A stretch of DNA of 54,798 nucleotides from Priapulus caudatus (taxonomy: Eukaryota; Priapulida; Priapulimorpha; Priapulimorphida; Priapulidae): contig NW_014577361.1 in NCBI RefSeq assembly GCF_000485595.1, forward strand, positions 199,031 through 253,828, written 5' to 3'. Position 1 is the stretch's first letter; the number at the start of each line of letters is the position of its first letter. The translations under genes were made by a program, and so were the position numbers. Shown here piece after piece: positions 36,120-49,013 of the stretch. The notes beneath the pieces were generated by a model. The model did not search any database. It had not been told where the DNA came from and saw only the letters and a program-made list of their open reading frames with translations.

Positions 36120-36335
36120 CTAGGATATGATATATATAGTATATCATATTATATATATATTCATATATATATATATATATATATAGATATATTATGTTAT
36201 AATATATGTGTGTGTGTGGTGAATTGTGTGTGTGTGCTGTGTGTGTTGTTGTGTGTATGTGTGTGTGTGTGTGCGCGCGCGCGCGTGCGTGCGTGTGTGT
36301 GCGTGCGTGCGTGCGTGCGTGTGTGTGTGTGTGTC
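36120..36335. repeat. (TA)n and (GT)n microsatellites
   Basis: TA-rich sequence followed by GT with a GC interruption. Confidence 0.9.
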
Positions 36336-36827
36336 ACCTGTTTGTTATAAGCTAGTCTACAAGTTTTCACTGTATAACATAGTTGTCAACTCGTGCTGCC
36401 TGACTTTGTATTATAGATAGTTTGATTTTACGCCTGGGCTTAATTCTGGTTAAAACCTGTGTGTTGCAGGAAGTAGTGCTTTCGCCGTCTATGCAATTTA
36501 GAATAAAAGAAAGGAAATGATATTACATCAGCGGCTGCAGTAAAAGATGATATGTAATGGTCGGAGCATGTGACATATATAAAACATGCACTCCGTCCGC
36601 CGTCACAAAATATCACAATTTTAATTATTGTAACAACGAGCAAGTATTATATACATGGAAAAAATTTGGTGCTTTTATCAGGAATGTCCCCATCCTTCTC
36701 AAATCTGGACCTAAGCCTCCTGACTATTAGCATTAATGTGAATAGGTTACATTTCGGCGGACGGATAACCTGTTTGATGAGGTCGTTTTAATGATGTGCC
36801 GCATGCTCACTTGGGTTACATACTTAC

Positions 36828-36887
36828 TCGTCGTAGGTGTTTCTTTACAATCCACGACGCTTTCACCATAGACTCGCTATACGCAAG
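36828..36887 (-). CDS. Candidate upstream AOAH exon (N-terminal region)
   Basis: Good splice borders (tctcgacag and CGA|gtaagt) enclose 60 bases open in only one frame: LAYSESMVKA and WIVKKHLRR segments. It is phase 0 at both ends, as needed by the AOAH exon at 34678. It could belong to the saposin domain or linker, but the resemblance is weak. Confidence 0.35.
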
Positions 36888-38220
36888 CTGTCGAGATAGT
36901 AACAATAGTGAAGACTTTAATAGCAAACCTCTCCCTTACCAAATCACGTGTTAACAAACTTATAGTAGAGATTTTGAAATGTGATTCAGCAAAAAAAAAA
37001 CTATATTATTACGTTGCGTTTAAAACGTAAGTAAACAATCTATCTGTCAACCTATATGTCAACATGCAAAGGGGAAGAGAAATTCATGACTAGATTGCTT
37101 ACAGATTCACCGAGAATTCTACAGTGTTTAGGGTTCGTATCCACGAAATTATTTCGAAAATAAAAAAATTTGCCTAATAATTGTGTGCCCGCGATATAGA
37201 AAATATATAACTGAAAAAGCGAAATAGAAAATTTGGACGTAGCGTTTTACGATTCTGATATGATTGCCTTGCCTTGCTATGGATTGCAACTTAAAGAGAA
37301 ATATGATTTAGCGCATTTCTATTGCTATCTATATTTTTCATTAATTCACCGCTATTTTTCACCGTCTTAATAAATTTATACTATTGTCTGCATGGCATCA
37401 CAAAATACATATAGGTTCTATATGGTTATATGCTGTTTCTACTCGTACATGTAATACTATAAATTATTTAATCATGGACCACGTGACTTTAATATACTTA
37501 ATTTAACCACAATTGAAATATGTTTGAATTACTAGAATGTAAGTATTTCATCGTACCTCGTTGTCATGGGGGAAGAGTTGGCATGTGTATGGGCCACCTT
37601 TATCATTGTAACATATGTCCAAGCTAGCGCAAACTATATCAGAAGTAACGCTCACGGTAAACCTGCGAATAAAGTCAACACACAGTGTAGTGGCGCAGAT
37701 AATATTGTCGGTTTTGTTGTAAAAGCACCAAAACTGACGTATATGTTGTTAAGTGTATACTAATTGGTTTCAGATATAATGCCAAGCTGAATTTTTTCCG
37801 TAACGCCCGTAACAGTGGGAAGTCCAAGATGGCCGCATTAACATAAACATAAGACCGGCCCCATTTCCATTCTTTCTGATTAATCTGTTACGCTAGAGAG
37901 CGCTTAATAAAAGCATCAGGATGGCAAAAATCATCGCCCTTTATTACAATTTCTTATTCTTCATTTTCCTTGCGGTCAAACGCTCGTACATTCTAATGAT
38001 TTGCTTATTTCAACACCGCAGCATGACTATTAGAGTAAACAAATGCTCACCATCCAAGTAAACAAAGACACACCACATCATGTGACAGCGAGTCACACGG
38101 CACATGTAAACTCAGACTATAAAAGTCGTATAGTACACGTAAACATGATAATAAGCGCTTACACGCGTTGCATGAAAATTTCAACACACACACACACACA
38201 CATGGCACCGGGGATTGCGG

Positions 38221-38592
38221 TTTGTGTTTTGTTTTGTTTTTTGTTTTTTTTTTTTTTTGGGTTTTTGAGTGTTTTTTGTGTTTTTTTGTTTTTTTTTTTT
38301 TTGTTTTTGTTTTTGTTTTTTTGTGTTTATTTTTTGTTTGTTTTTGTTTGTTTTTTTTTTGTTTTTTGTTTTTTTTGTTTTTTTGTTTTTTTTTTTTTTG
38401 TTTTTTGTTTTTTTTTTTTTTTTTGTTTTTTGTTTTTTTGTTTTTTTTTTTTTTGTTTTTTTTTTTTTGTTTTTTTGTTGTGTTTTTTTTGTTGTTTATT
38501 TTTTTTTTGTTTTGTTTGTGTTTGTATTTTTGGGTGTTTTTTTTTTTTTTTTTTTTTTTTTTTTATTTTTTTTTTTTTTTTTTTTTTTTTTT

Positions 38593-38633
<41 letters not shown>

Positions 38634-39100
38634 TGTTTTTTTTTTTTTTTTTCTTCTCTTTTTCTTATCTATCTTATCTTTATTTTTTTTTTTTTTGTTT
38701 TTTTTTTTTTTTTTTTGTTGTTTTTTGTTTTTCTGTTTTTGTTTTTTGTTTGTTTGTTTTTTTTTTTTTTTTTTTTTTTTTTTGTTTTGTGTTTTTTTGT
38801 TTTTTTTTTTTGTGTTTTCACATTCATTTTCACTAGCGCACGACGACACATCACATCACCTTTTTGTGGTGTGGTTGTTGTTGTTGTGGTTTTTTTTTTT
38901 TTTTTTTTGGTGTTTTATTTTTTTATGTTTTTTTTGTTTTGTGGTTGTTTTGTTCTTTTTGTTTGGTTGTTGTTTTGTGTTGTTGTTTTTTTTTTGTTTT
39001 TTTTTGTTGGTGTCTTGTTTCGTGTTGTTTGTTATTTGTTTGTCGTGTTTTTTTTTTTTTTTTTTTTTTGTTTTTTTTTTTTTATTTTGTTTTTTTACAT
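38221..39100. repeat. Long poly(T) tract with scattered G
   Basis: Nearly 900 bases of T runs broken mostly by single G residues. The Phe-rich plus frames and Lys-rich minus frames are artefacts. Confidence 0.95.
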
Positions 39101-40270
39101 TCACTCTCACACATACACCACTGGACACAGTGTTTTTTTTGTCGAGTGTTGTTATTCTGGTGTTGTTGCATCCTACATGCACGATCTATCATCAGGTTGT
39201 TTTTGTGTGTGTTGTTTTGTTTTGTTGTTTTTTGTTGCGTGGGTTTTGACACACACATTTTCTACATTGCACACACACACACGTCTACATTCTATCGTCA
39301 CGCGCTGTTTGCAGGTACGTGACAGCACACGATAGCCTGCTTTCTTCCCGTCCAGCAGTCACATTACAACATCATCGACTATTTTTTGCTTTTTTGTCAG
39401 CGCAGCTACAGACGGCGCTTCTCTCTATCTCGTGTCTGCTCTGCTCATCTTCTCTCTTTGCTGCTTTCTTTTTCTTTTCGCGATTGTCTGTTTTTTCTTT
39501 TTATGCGTTTCTGCTGTCTTCCTCGTTCTTGTTGTTCTCTTTCTTTGTCTTTTCGTCAGTTTTTCTTTCTTTTCTTCTCGTCTTTTTTCTTCTTCTCTGT
39601 GTTCTCTGGTGGTGTTTGTCTTCTTCTTTCTCTTGTGTGTTTTTTTCTGGGGTATAGTTACGAGTTGTATAGCGGTGTATGCGACGCGTTTTTACAGATC
39701 CTTGTGCTGCTGTTAAATTGGTTGCATACTAGTACAAATCCGGGCTAACGTGTAGACGTACGCGATATTGGCGGTACAAAATTAGTTCTGAGCGTATAAT
39801 GTATTGCTGTTACGGATTTGGGTCAGTAGCAGGTGGTTTGTATTCGTGTGGTGGTGCGTATATTAATGCTGCATTGCCGCAGCAACGGTGTGTTTTTGTG
39901 CTGCGCTCGAAAGGTCGGCTTCTCACGTTGTGTCGTTGCTGATGTGTGTCGCTATGTCTACAAATACACACCGTTGTGCGCGTTGTTCAGTGTTGTACAC
40001 AGGCGGCTGTGTGTCTAGGCGTGTGTGGAAAATACACACGTTGTTGATATTTTCTTCCACGTTTTTGGCAGATGTTGCTCTATTTGTTTTCGATCGAGTC
40101 TTGTTTTTTCTCTTGTCAAGTTCCATCAGTTTCCGGTGCTTATGTATTATGTTTTACTGACCAAATTGTAGCACAGGTCGAGAGTCAAGTCAGCGTGTAT
40201 CGTGTTAAACTGCGGTTGCAGGCGCGGTTCACCTGCGTGTATTCAGTCTCAAGATCAATCGCATCGTTAC
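39101..40270. other. T-rich low-complexity sequence, no gene recognised
   Basis: TTTTCTTC and TGTT-rich sequence. The overlapping open frames reflect composition. Confidence 0.6.
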
Positions 40271-40289
40271 CATCCGGTGATCATTCCAA

Positions 40290-42430
40290 GTACACGCGTA
40301 CATTGTTTTTCGCACATTCGCCGCGGCACACGCACGTACATCTGCGGTACACGGCACGTACACTGCACGTACACGGCTGGGTTGACACGGCGTTGGTATT
40401 CAAGCAGATACACGTTAGCTGTACATGATCCGCACGGCTTTTGTTTGTTTTTTGTTGTTTTCTGTTTTTTTTTGTTTTTTGTCTTTTTGTTTTTTTTTTT
40501 TGTTTTTGTTGATGTTTTCACACGCGGGAACGGACGACTATGAACAGGACATCCACTGACACTCGTCGGGACACGCAGCGGACACGCAGGTGACACGCAC
40601 CGGACATGGGCGCACGGGAGCGACCTGGTTACCATTATGTGTTGTTTATGTCGAGATCACGAACGACAGCGCGACGTACGTAGCGCTAGCGTCACATGTC
40701 GGGTACGAGTGTGACGTGCACGGTACACCATTAACACGCGCTAAGATTTTTTTATTTCGTTACGTTTACAATCGCTGGTATTCGTATTTTTTTTTCGCAG
40801 TTCTGTTTTGTTTGTGTTTGTTTGCGGTTGTCACGCTTGGGTGTACATCGCAACGTAATCCTTAATCGCGTGTACATCGCTAGTCGTGACTAGTTTTCGT
40901 TTTTTTTTTTTTTTGTTTTTTTTTTTTTTTTTTTTTTTTTTTGTCTTGTTGTCCAGGTACTATTGCTTCTATCGTACATTCGTTCATTCGACTGTTACGC
41001 GGATACACCACGTACACCGCGGGTACAGCGCGATACACGCACGATTACGCCGCGGTAACTACGCACGTACACGCGGTACAGCGATAGTATATCACGCACG
41101 TTAACACGCGGTATCTTTATTCGTCACTGTACATTCACGTTATCAACTCACGTATCCTAGCAGATACGATCGGTGTTTTGTGTTTGTGGTTCACGTACTA
41201 TCGCGGTACGAATACGCGGATATTCACCGACCGACTATTTCGCGGTACACGCACGTTAGGCACGCGTGTGATTCGTTACGCTAGTAAACACGCGTTACAT
41301 GAGAGATACAGCGCACGTACAGTCGCACGTACACGTCGGACATCGCACGTACACGCAGATTACATCGTCCACCGTAACATCACATGATTTTCACTCACTA
41401 CACGCGGGTACATATTTTTTTTCGGAGATACACAATCGACGTAGCACCGCGGTACATTGGTTTTTTTTGACGCGCGTACACTTTCACGTAACGAAAGATA
41501 CACGCTATTCGAGTCTGTCGGTTTACATTTCGCGTGTATTACACGTTTTTTATGTTTTTGTTTATTTTTTTTCTGTGTTTTTTTTCGACGGTACACTGCG
41601 CGACACGCACGGTACATTCGCGACTGTTTACAGCACAGAATATCATCGCCCCGAACATCGCGGTTACACGCACGTGCACGTGCGTGTACGCCGCGTGTAT
41701 GCGGCGTGTATCTCCTGTTACATCCGCGTTGTACGGCCGTGTACTTCTCGCGGCAACGTGCCGTGCACGGCGTGTACCTCGCGAGTTGTACGTGCGTGTA
41801 TCTTGTGTGTAGCGTGCGTTTCATCGCGTGTACCGTGTTTGGCGTTGTACTGTTGCTGTGTATTCTTCCGTGATATGCTTATTATACTTTCGGTTCGTAT
41901 TACTGTGTTCGGTTTGCGTTGTTTACCTCGCGTGTTTCTACTGTTTTTTTTGTACGGTCTCTGCGTTATTCTTTTGCTGGTATGTCTTGGTACGTTGTCT
42001 GTGTGTTTATGCGGCGGGTGTTAATCGTGTCTGTTGTATTCTCGCTGTTACTCCTTTCCGTGTACCGTCGTGTACGCTGCGTGTGACCCAGCGTGTACAG
42101 CTGTATCGTGTGTTACGTCGTGTACCCGCGTGTACGTGCGGGTACCCGGCGCTGTACCCGGCGTGTACGTGCGTGTATCCGCGTGTAACCGCGTGTACGT
42201 GCCGTGTACTGCGTGTAATCCGCGTGTACCCGTCGTGTACGTGCGTGTACGTGCGGTGCGTACCTGGACGTTGTACGTGTCGTGTACGTGCCGTGTACCT
42301 GCTTAAGTGCGTTACGCCGCGTGTACGTCGTGGTACCGCGTGCGACGTGTCGTGTTACCACTGAGTACGTCGTATAATTCCCGCGTGTACGTGCTGTATT
42401 GCGTGTACGGCGTGTTACCGCAGTGCAACC
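40290..42430. repeat. Degenerate GTAC/ACACG repeat region with a strand switch
   Basis: The left part (to about 41640) is rich in CACGTACAC and CGCGGTACAC words and the right part (41660-42430) in CGTGTACGTGCGTG words, the reverse complement. T runs interrupt it near 40440-40515 and 40880-40945. Confidence 0.7.
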
Positions 42431-42633
42431 GCGCTGCCAACCGCAAGTTAAACGATCACGTGACTTCATGCTTTGACGCTGCTGCTATTGTCGGTTACAT
42501 AGCAGGGACCGGTGTCGGAAACTTGACAAGACAGGCATCACCGCACAAGCGGGTGAATCTGCCACACTGAAGAAAATATCCAAACACGTGTGTATATCTT
42601 CCGAGCCGCAAACGAAATTCGCTGTGTTTGCAC

Positions 42634-42762
42634 GCGCACACGGTGTTTTGTGCTGCGGCCATCAGCCACGCGTGGCCGATGGCGCATCCCCAAAAAAAAA
42701 CTCAAATGCAAAAAAACACAACAGACGCAAAACATCCCAGCACAATAACACACCGTGTGCGG
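42634..42762. mobile_element. Hairpin (MITE-like) element with central palindrome
   Basis: The left arm GCGCACACGGTGTTTTGTGC (from 42634) pairs with the right arm ending CACACCGTGTGCGG (42762). The centre around ACGCGT at 42668-42673 is itself an imperfect palindrome (GGCCATC...GATGGC). Confidence 0.6.
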
Positions 42763-45269
42763 CATGGCTTTAAGAGCGCGCGCTGCTTCCGTTGTGGCTA
42801 CATTGCTCTTGTGGAGAAGATACAGTGTACAAATCATCTGCTAATGCTCCAAGATGAATCGGAAAAGAATCATGGACATACAGATCTATAATTCATGGTC
42901 GGCTAAAGTCGGACGGCCAACTCGCCAAGCAACGTGGAACTTGTCCGGTAGATACTCGCATTATATCGGACAAAGACTGGCGTCTATTCGGTATTCGTTG
43001 TGAAGCGACTGCAAGCTGCTCCAGTAATCCGATACCGACGACCGTGCAGGCTGCGATCCGGAAAAGAATGCCGTCACAGCAAAGTTAACAATACATAACC
43101 AGCGTTGAGCCATGCGCATCGTAATGTGTGATATCACTATGCATCTAACCCAATGTGTATGTGAGTGAGCGGGTGCTAATAAACAGGGAATACTGTAACG
43201 AAGTGCCGCGAGGGATTGTAGTGCGGCGTGCGCTCATTAAACGCGCCGTTTAAACGGGTCTAGATTGCGGCAATGCAGACGTACAATTAAAACAGTATAT
43301 ATGAGCAAGAAGTATTTCCATATAGTATATTATGTATAGACGAGGAGGATGTGGTCAAGTTTATTTAGGCGAAAGGGTGCAACCTTGGCAGTTGTGCTGA
43401 AACCGGGCAGCAGCTGTGGTAGCCGCACGTTTTACAGTTTTTAAACTAGGTTCTTAAAAAATAATCGCAATTACAATATGATTGCAGTAAGTGCTAAAAA
43501 GTATAGTTTGTCGAACTTTTGTCTGGTTAACTTGTATATAGTATAATTTGATTGCAATCGATCTGGTTTTGAAGGTCCAATTGCGATGGTGAAGAAACTA
43601 TTATAGTTACACGATCTGGTCATCACATTTATACAGTAGCAAGAACAGTGCTTGAGGTGGCTTCTGTTTCTTAAATCATTCAAACTATGCTTCCGCCAGC
43701 GAAAACATCCCGTGAATTACAGAAATAATATTTTCCCAGAAAATATGTACTTATTTTCTATATAATAGCGAACACGGTGTGCAACGTTCATAATTGCATA
43801 AATAAGTTAAATATTTCGATTGTGGTGTGATAGTATACGTACAAGTTAAAGCGCGTTCCCATAGCTATTCTACGCTCTAGTTGATAATATTAGACCTAAA
43901 TAAAACCTTGTGTATCTGTTACCGATAAATTATTTTTAATGCGATGCTCAAGGGCTTTGTGCGTATTTATGAAGAATAACAAAGGAAGTATAGCCAGCAT
44001 AAATTGCGCAATATCATTCGCTTATACGGTCTGGGTAAATGGCGAAAATTAAAGCACACCTTTCATAGGCGCAAAACATCCAATACGAGATGATTGCTAT
44101 GAATTGTTGCTGCACAAACGCAGGATACAGGTTAACGCCGTAGTACTCGCATGGCGGTCGCCAAGTCAATGACTTGCCGAACTTATCGGATAGTATCATA
44201 CAGTGACGCATGTATATGACTCTACTTGCGCCAATTAACTAACCGCGTCCGTGAACTTTTGACTTTCACTATTACCTCTATAATCTGTAAGAATGTTAGG
44301 CGAAATCTACTAATCATGCTCATATCTTACGTTATAAATATTCGTAACCCTTGATCATGTTAATATATTTATGACAAGGTTATAAAATTCATGGACTATT
44401 TCGTAAGTTTCTGAAGTTTTCTTTAATAGATTCGGTCCGATCGTTCAGTGCGGCACTATTCTATCGTCACCGCGCTATATCATGCAATATATCATACTAA
44501 CATTACGTTCAGAAATGCTGTAATATAAGCTTTAAGCTATACTATAGCGTTATAACTATATATAAAAATGCACATCCATACATATATACAGAATATATAT
44601 AATGTGTTAAATGGTAATATTTATGACTTATAGCAGCTAATCTAAGAACTTGTATCAAAAATATAACATGTTCCTTGCGCGATTTCATTCCGCCAGTGTC
44701 CGTACGATTCCTGCTGCCTTTTCGACAACATTATTGTGTTGATATCGATAGGAAAGACCGAAACGAATAACAGAGCAGTGAGAGACGCGGCCACAGATCT
44801 CATGGTCTGATCATTGTACATACTAATGATAACTTATCAAAGACTTTGGCCGGGTTTCTAATCGTATAGCACCGAGCAAGTAACGGACAGACGCCGTCCC
44901 CTAAGTGTCGCGCGCACACAGAAGGAAATGATTACTGTCACTGCCTAACCACTGTAGTAGTATACGAACCACTAATTATACGCGCATTGGTCGGCGCTGC
45001 CCACCGAATGCCTGTCTATTTTAAATTATCATTCACAGGCCTTTTAGAATTTATTATAATCCGTGCCTTGTATTTGAGTTCACGTGCACGAGGCTAATAA
45101 GTAATGACTTAAAATTTGTGATTATTACAGCACAAATTATATCGTTATAACATCACGAATCTGAACGAGAACATAGACTAATGAACCGTTAGCGCTAACG
45201 TAAAAATGTACAACAAAACCACGTAAAAAAATCACTCATGCCAATGATATTGCACGCTGAGTAGCTATG
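42763..45269. other. No gene recognised
   Basis: AT-rich, mostly unique sequence between the hairpin element and the tRNA. Confidence 0.5.
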
Positions 45270-45343
45270 GACCGTGACACCAGGATTCGAACCTGTTATG
45301 CCGCCACAACGCAAGGACTAACCACTATCAGACTATCAGCGGC
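45270..45343 (-). tRNA. tRNA-His (anticodon GTG), with small indels
   Basis: Read on the minus strand, it starts GCCG and contains ATAGTGGTTAGT (D arm and A box), GCGTTGTGGCGGC (anticodon arm, GTG at 45305-45307), AGGTTCGAATCCT (perfect B box and T arm) and CACGG at the 3' acceptor side. The acceptor stem pairs only if one inserted C near the 5' end and inserted GT and T bases near the 3' end are ignored. It is either a tRNA gene with consensus errors or a tRNA pseudogene. Confidence 0.7.
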
Positions 45344-48300
45344 TAGGCAACTGAGCCTTGCTGCTAACATAGGCATAAAGTTAGTAGCTACTGAAGTCTT
45401 AAACGCTGCGAAGTGAAAGTCCGAGAAATCGCCTGCAACAGACCATCCTGAAACCGTAGCGATATTGAATATCACACTTTCTTCTCATTTTTCTTCCTTC
45501 TCTATTCAATACTTTCGCGTTCCAGGGCCTTCCCTATCTGAATACTTGGCCTCTATGCGCCTATATACACATTTGATTTCCGTATCTGGGACAACCGAGA
45601 ATGAGTGGGGAAAATAAGGCAGCGAGAAAGAATGGTTTTACTCCACAGCTTAACACACATTATTATACACAGCATATAATTATATAGAAACAAAAGTCAA
45701 AGTATAAATAAGTGTTTTAAAATTAATCTGACCAGTATTAATTAATAAACAATTAATTAATTTACACTTTAAGTTTACTTAAAAAACCCCTATTCTAGTA
45801 ATTTCTGACTTTGTTTTTATCTACATCGGTTTCGGTGTGAACTTTATTTAATATATATATATTATATAAGGATTCTTGAACATATGCGAAATCACAAACA
45901 TTCATACGCTTTACAGATATTAAAGCGCTTCAATGTAACTATAATAATTTTATATATATTATAATATAGTAGATTCGGATCGCTTTCGAAATAGTAAAAG
46001 GGTGGATTGAAGAATCTTGCAATATATTATATAATATAGTAATCAGCCATACTCTTCTTTTACAAGCAAACTGGAAAGCAAACTATAGACTATTATTATA
46101 ACCATTTGTAATTAAATCTCATAACAATTCAATCCTCAGAATGCGGGAATACAACAATCAAGATGCTATATAAGTATTAAGCTGTCGGTACATTGCATAT
46201 TGTCTAGTTTCCGAGACTAAATAGCTTGAAATGTGTTACAGTGAAACCACGCACACAAAGCAGCTCTCAATATCCCACATGCGCATGCGCAGTCATCGTC
46301 AAATGATTTTCCATAACAATAACGCTAACCCATAATTCTACCATTCCCGACGAACTGGTCAGTGAAAACGCATTAACACTGTCGCTATCGTTGGAAGTAA
46401 GTTCGTCAGATTCTGATAATATTAAGAGGAATTAAAGATAGAATAAAAATTATTCGGCGCAACTGAAAAGGACTTAGGAACTTAACGAAACACAAACTAG
46501 CAATGGTACCGAGAATCATTGTCAACGGGACACAGCAAAAAATTTTTTGGCGGGCCGTCGCTGCTAAGTATGTTTTAGAACACCTAGTCGGCAAAAAGTG
46601 TTTGGCCTATATTACGCTGTTTGATTCAAAAGTGGAACACGACGTAAGTAGACAGGTAAGAACTTCATCGGAATAAAGGGCCCCAATTTACAGGCTGTTG
46701 AAAAAGGGTCAGGAAATTCGAGACAGAACGTAAAGCCCGGCCGTCACAAGCTGTGGAACTGCTGGCGCCAGCTGGCAACCAAGTTCACAGCGTGTGCGCG
46801 GCTTAAGCAATGTCTTCATCGAACGTTCAAAGCTGCTAAACTCCAAACGTTTGACTTAAATCCGCTATCACACTGTACTGTACTGAGCTGAACTCTGCAC
46901 TAATCGGTGGGATAAGACTATGCGTATATCACACGAAAAGAATATTAACTCTAAGAGCGAGCATTCGCCAATAAAAAATGCATTGCATCGAACACAGTAG
47001 AGAAAACACATGACAATTGTGATCATTAGACGCGATCACGATTTGTTTCACTATAAAGCACTTAAGCGTATCCGAAGCGCATTGAGTGGCCAATAGTCAC
47101 AGTGAGTTCATAAAGTCTGTTCACGTGAACACGCCCAGATACTCGATCGTACGTCTACGACAATTTTATGACACGGTATGAGCTCGTTCGTCTATTCCCC
47201 CATACCTTGCATAATATACGACATCAACGCGCAATACAAGTAGAAATATAGTTAGGAGCCTTGCAAAACCAGAGATTTGACACATATGGTGTATACAGCG
47301 ATCCACGTGATACAATTCGCGATACAGTGTATAATGCGAGACGTACCATAAATCCGGCCTGATCCCATAAATAATACATGATAAAACAGAAAATAATTTA
47401 TAAATTGCAAACATTTACATTACTATAAATAAGCATTCACAAACTGCTAAAAATTCCTAGCTTCACATTAATCGTACTGTACATTCATTACGTGTAGCAA
47501 ATACACAGCTTACAAGGCATTTCTCACCTGCTAATCTATGAAAAAAAATATCGCTTTGAGTAACTCTAGCAGCAGAAGCAATATGTAAGGCTAATAAACG
47601 TTCACATTTAATTTGAGGAGAACATTTTTGGGGCATAATTAACGAATAGGTGGCATTACAAATATAAACGTTCGAAAACATCAGTGGCTATGAAGGATAG
47701 CGTTTGAAACATGATAAGGACAAATCGCAATCAGTGTGATTTAAGCGCTACATTCATTGCTTATGTGGGTAAAGTAATAAAATAAATGCTAAGCAATCGT
47801 TACAACATATAAACAGAAGGCACATGCAAAAGTATTATGGATCACAGCAAGTACCATTGACATACGGGAACGAGTTGAGAGAAGTAAAAAAACAATAATA
47901 GAATTACAAAGATTAAAAAAAAAACATTACTTAAAAATGTATTCTGACATTACTAAAAAAAGACACCGACCTTCTCTATATCGTGTAGAGAATTACATGA
48001 ACCAAATCAAGTATATCATTCTAATGCATAGCATGGGTCTATAACAGTACGTACTAAAAATCTAAAAGTTACAGTTCTAACCCATTGACTTATGAGCTGC
48101 CTACAAATACCTACATGTCTTCAACATGCGACGACTTACAGTTTCACATATAGGGAGTGTGAAGAAACAGCAAAATCTGAAATACGATTAGGCGGGAAAA
48201 AGCCATTTCGAATGGGATTCCTGGAATAATACATACTGTCTATATATATATAGTAAATAATATATATTCATATAAAGTAGTATATATAGATATATATATA

Positions 48301-48870
48301 TAATATATATATACAGAGCAGATCTGATATAATTCGTGCAGATTGAATCAAAACCAGACCGTTAGTCCGCTTTATGTCCAGATTTTACACTCTTTATAAA
48401 AGGGCTGACTGAGCAAAAAGGCAACTTCAAGTGTATCAGAAATGGCAAGACCTTACCACCAATAGACAGAATATTATAGATATTTAATAAAAAAGAAAGA
48501 AAATGGTGTATACCAATTCCTAGTAATGAGGTATAGCCTTTGATTAGGTTATCAGTGATTTCCACGTATACTCGACCTACAGTAACACGTCGTGTGCATG
48601 TGATATATTATTACCCAGTTGCTCGACCATACTGGTCTAATATGCCAAAATGTCACGTCTCTGCATACGCCACAAACCATATCGCAAGCACAACATTGTC
48701 CTCAATTAACCACACTAGTGTTTACGGTTAGCAGTGAACAGCAACTGATAACACCGACTGTGTCTTAGTTTTTGAGCTGCCGACATGACACCTGTTAGCG
48801 CTTGGTTAATCGAAGCGTACATTACAATATTGACAGGTACAATATTACGGCGGTAATGTGAGCAAATATT
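45344..48870. other. No gene recognised
   Basis: AT-rich sequence with short TA tracts (48240-48315) and one hairpin element near 46.77 kb. If this part carries the same length errors as the kinase, exons of an unrecognised gene could be hidden. Confidence 0.4.
46732..46806. mobile_element. Imperfect hairpin element related to the one at 18336
   Basis: The ends read AAAGCCCGGC and GCGCGGCTTAAG, like AAAGCCCGGC and GCCGGGCTTAAG of the 18.3-kb element. The centre holds the palindrome GCTGGCGCCAGC. Confidence 0.5.
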
Positions 48871-48874
48871 GACA

Positions 48875-48880
48875 TTTATT
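48875..48880 (-). terminator. Poly(A) signal of the TEC kinase
   Basis: The minus strand carries AATAAA about 53 bases after the kinase stop codon. Confidence 0.55.
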
Positions 48881-48932
48881 GTCAGATGAGGACCGAAGAT
48901 ACGGGTTATTTTTCCGCGTACTTTGCTGCACC

Positions 48933-49013
48933 TCAGATGATAATCTTGTCCTCTGCTAGTCTCTCTAGCAGTGTTTTTAATAGCTTGCAAATGACGGCGC
49001 CTCTGCTTCGGAA
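48933..49013 (-). CDS. TEC kinase terminal exon
   Basis: The acceptor tttcatttcag is followed by PKQR, PSFAS and LLKTLLERLAED, the usual RPSF helix region at the end of tyrosine kinase domains, again in two or three frames. A TGA at 48933-48935 ends the frame. Confidence 0.75.
   Translation of the reverse strand, partial: FRSRGAVICKLLKTLLERLAEDKIII

Larger units (their letters stand above)
35208..38220. other. No secure gene; presumed 5' part of the AOAH locus
   Basis: AT-rich sequence with TA (36120-36205) and GT (36206-36335) microsatellites and one candidate AOAH exon at 36828-36887. The plus-strand frame at 37566-37763 is without recognised motif. Confidence 0.4.

Noticed and set aside
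36440-36643. Minus-strand frame near 36.5 kb as an AOAH leader exon
   Set aside because: An acceptor-like site exists but there is no matching donor or motif.
38043-39335. 430-codon Phe-rich plus frame and Lys-rich minus frames
   Set aside because: Translation of poly(T)/poly(A); no splice sites or domains.
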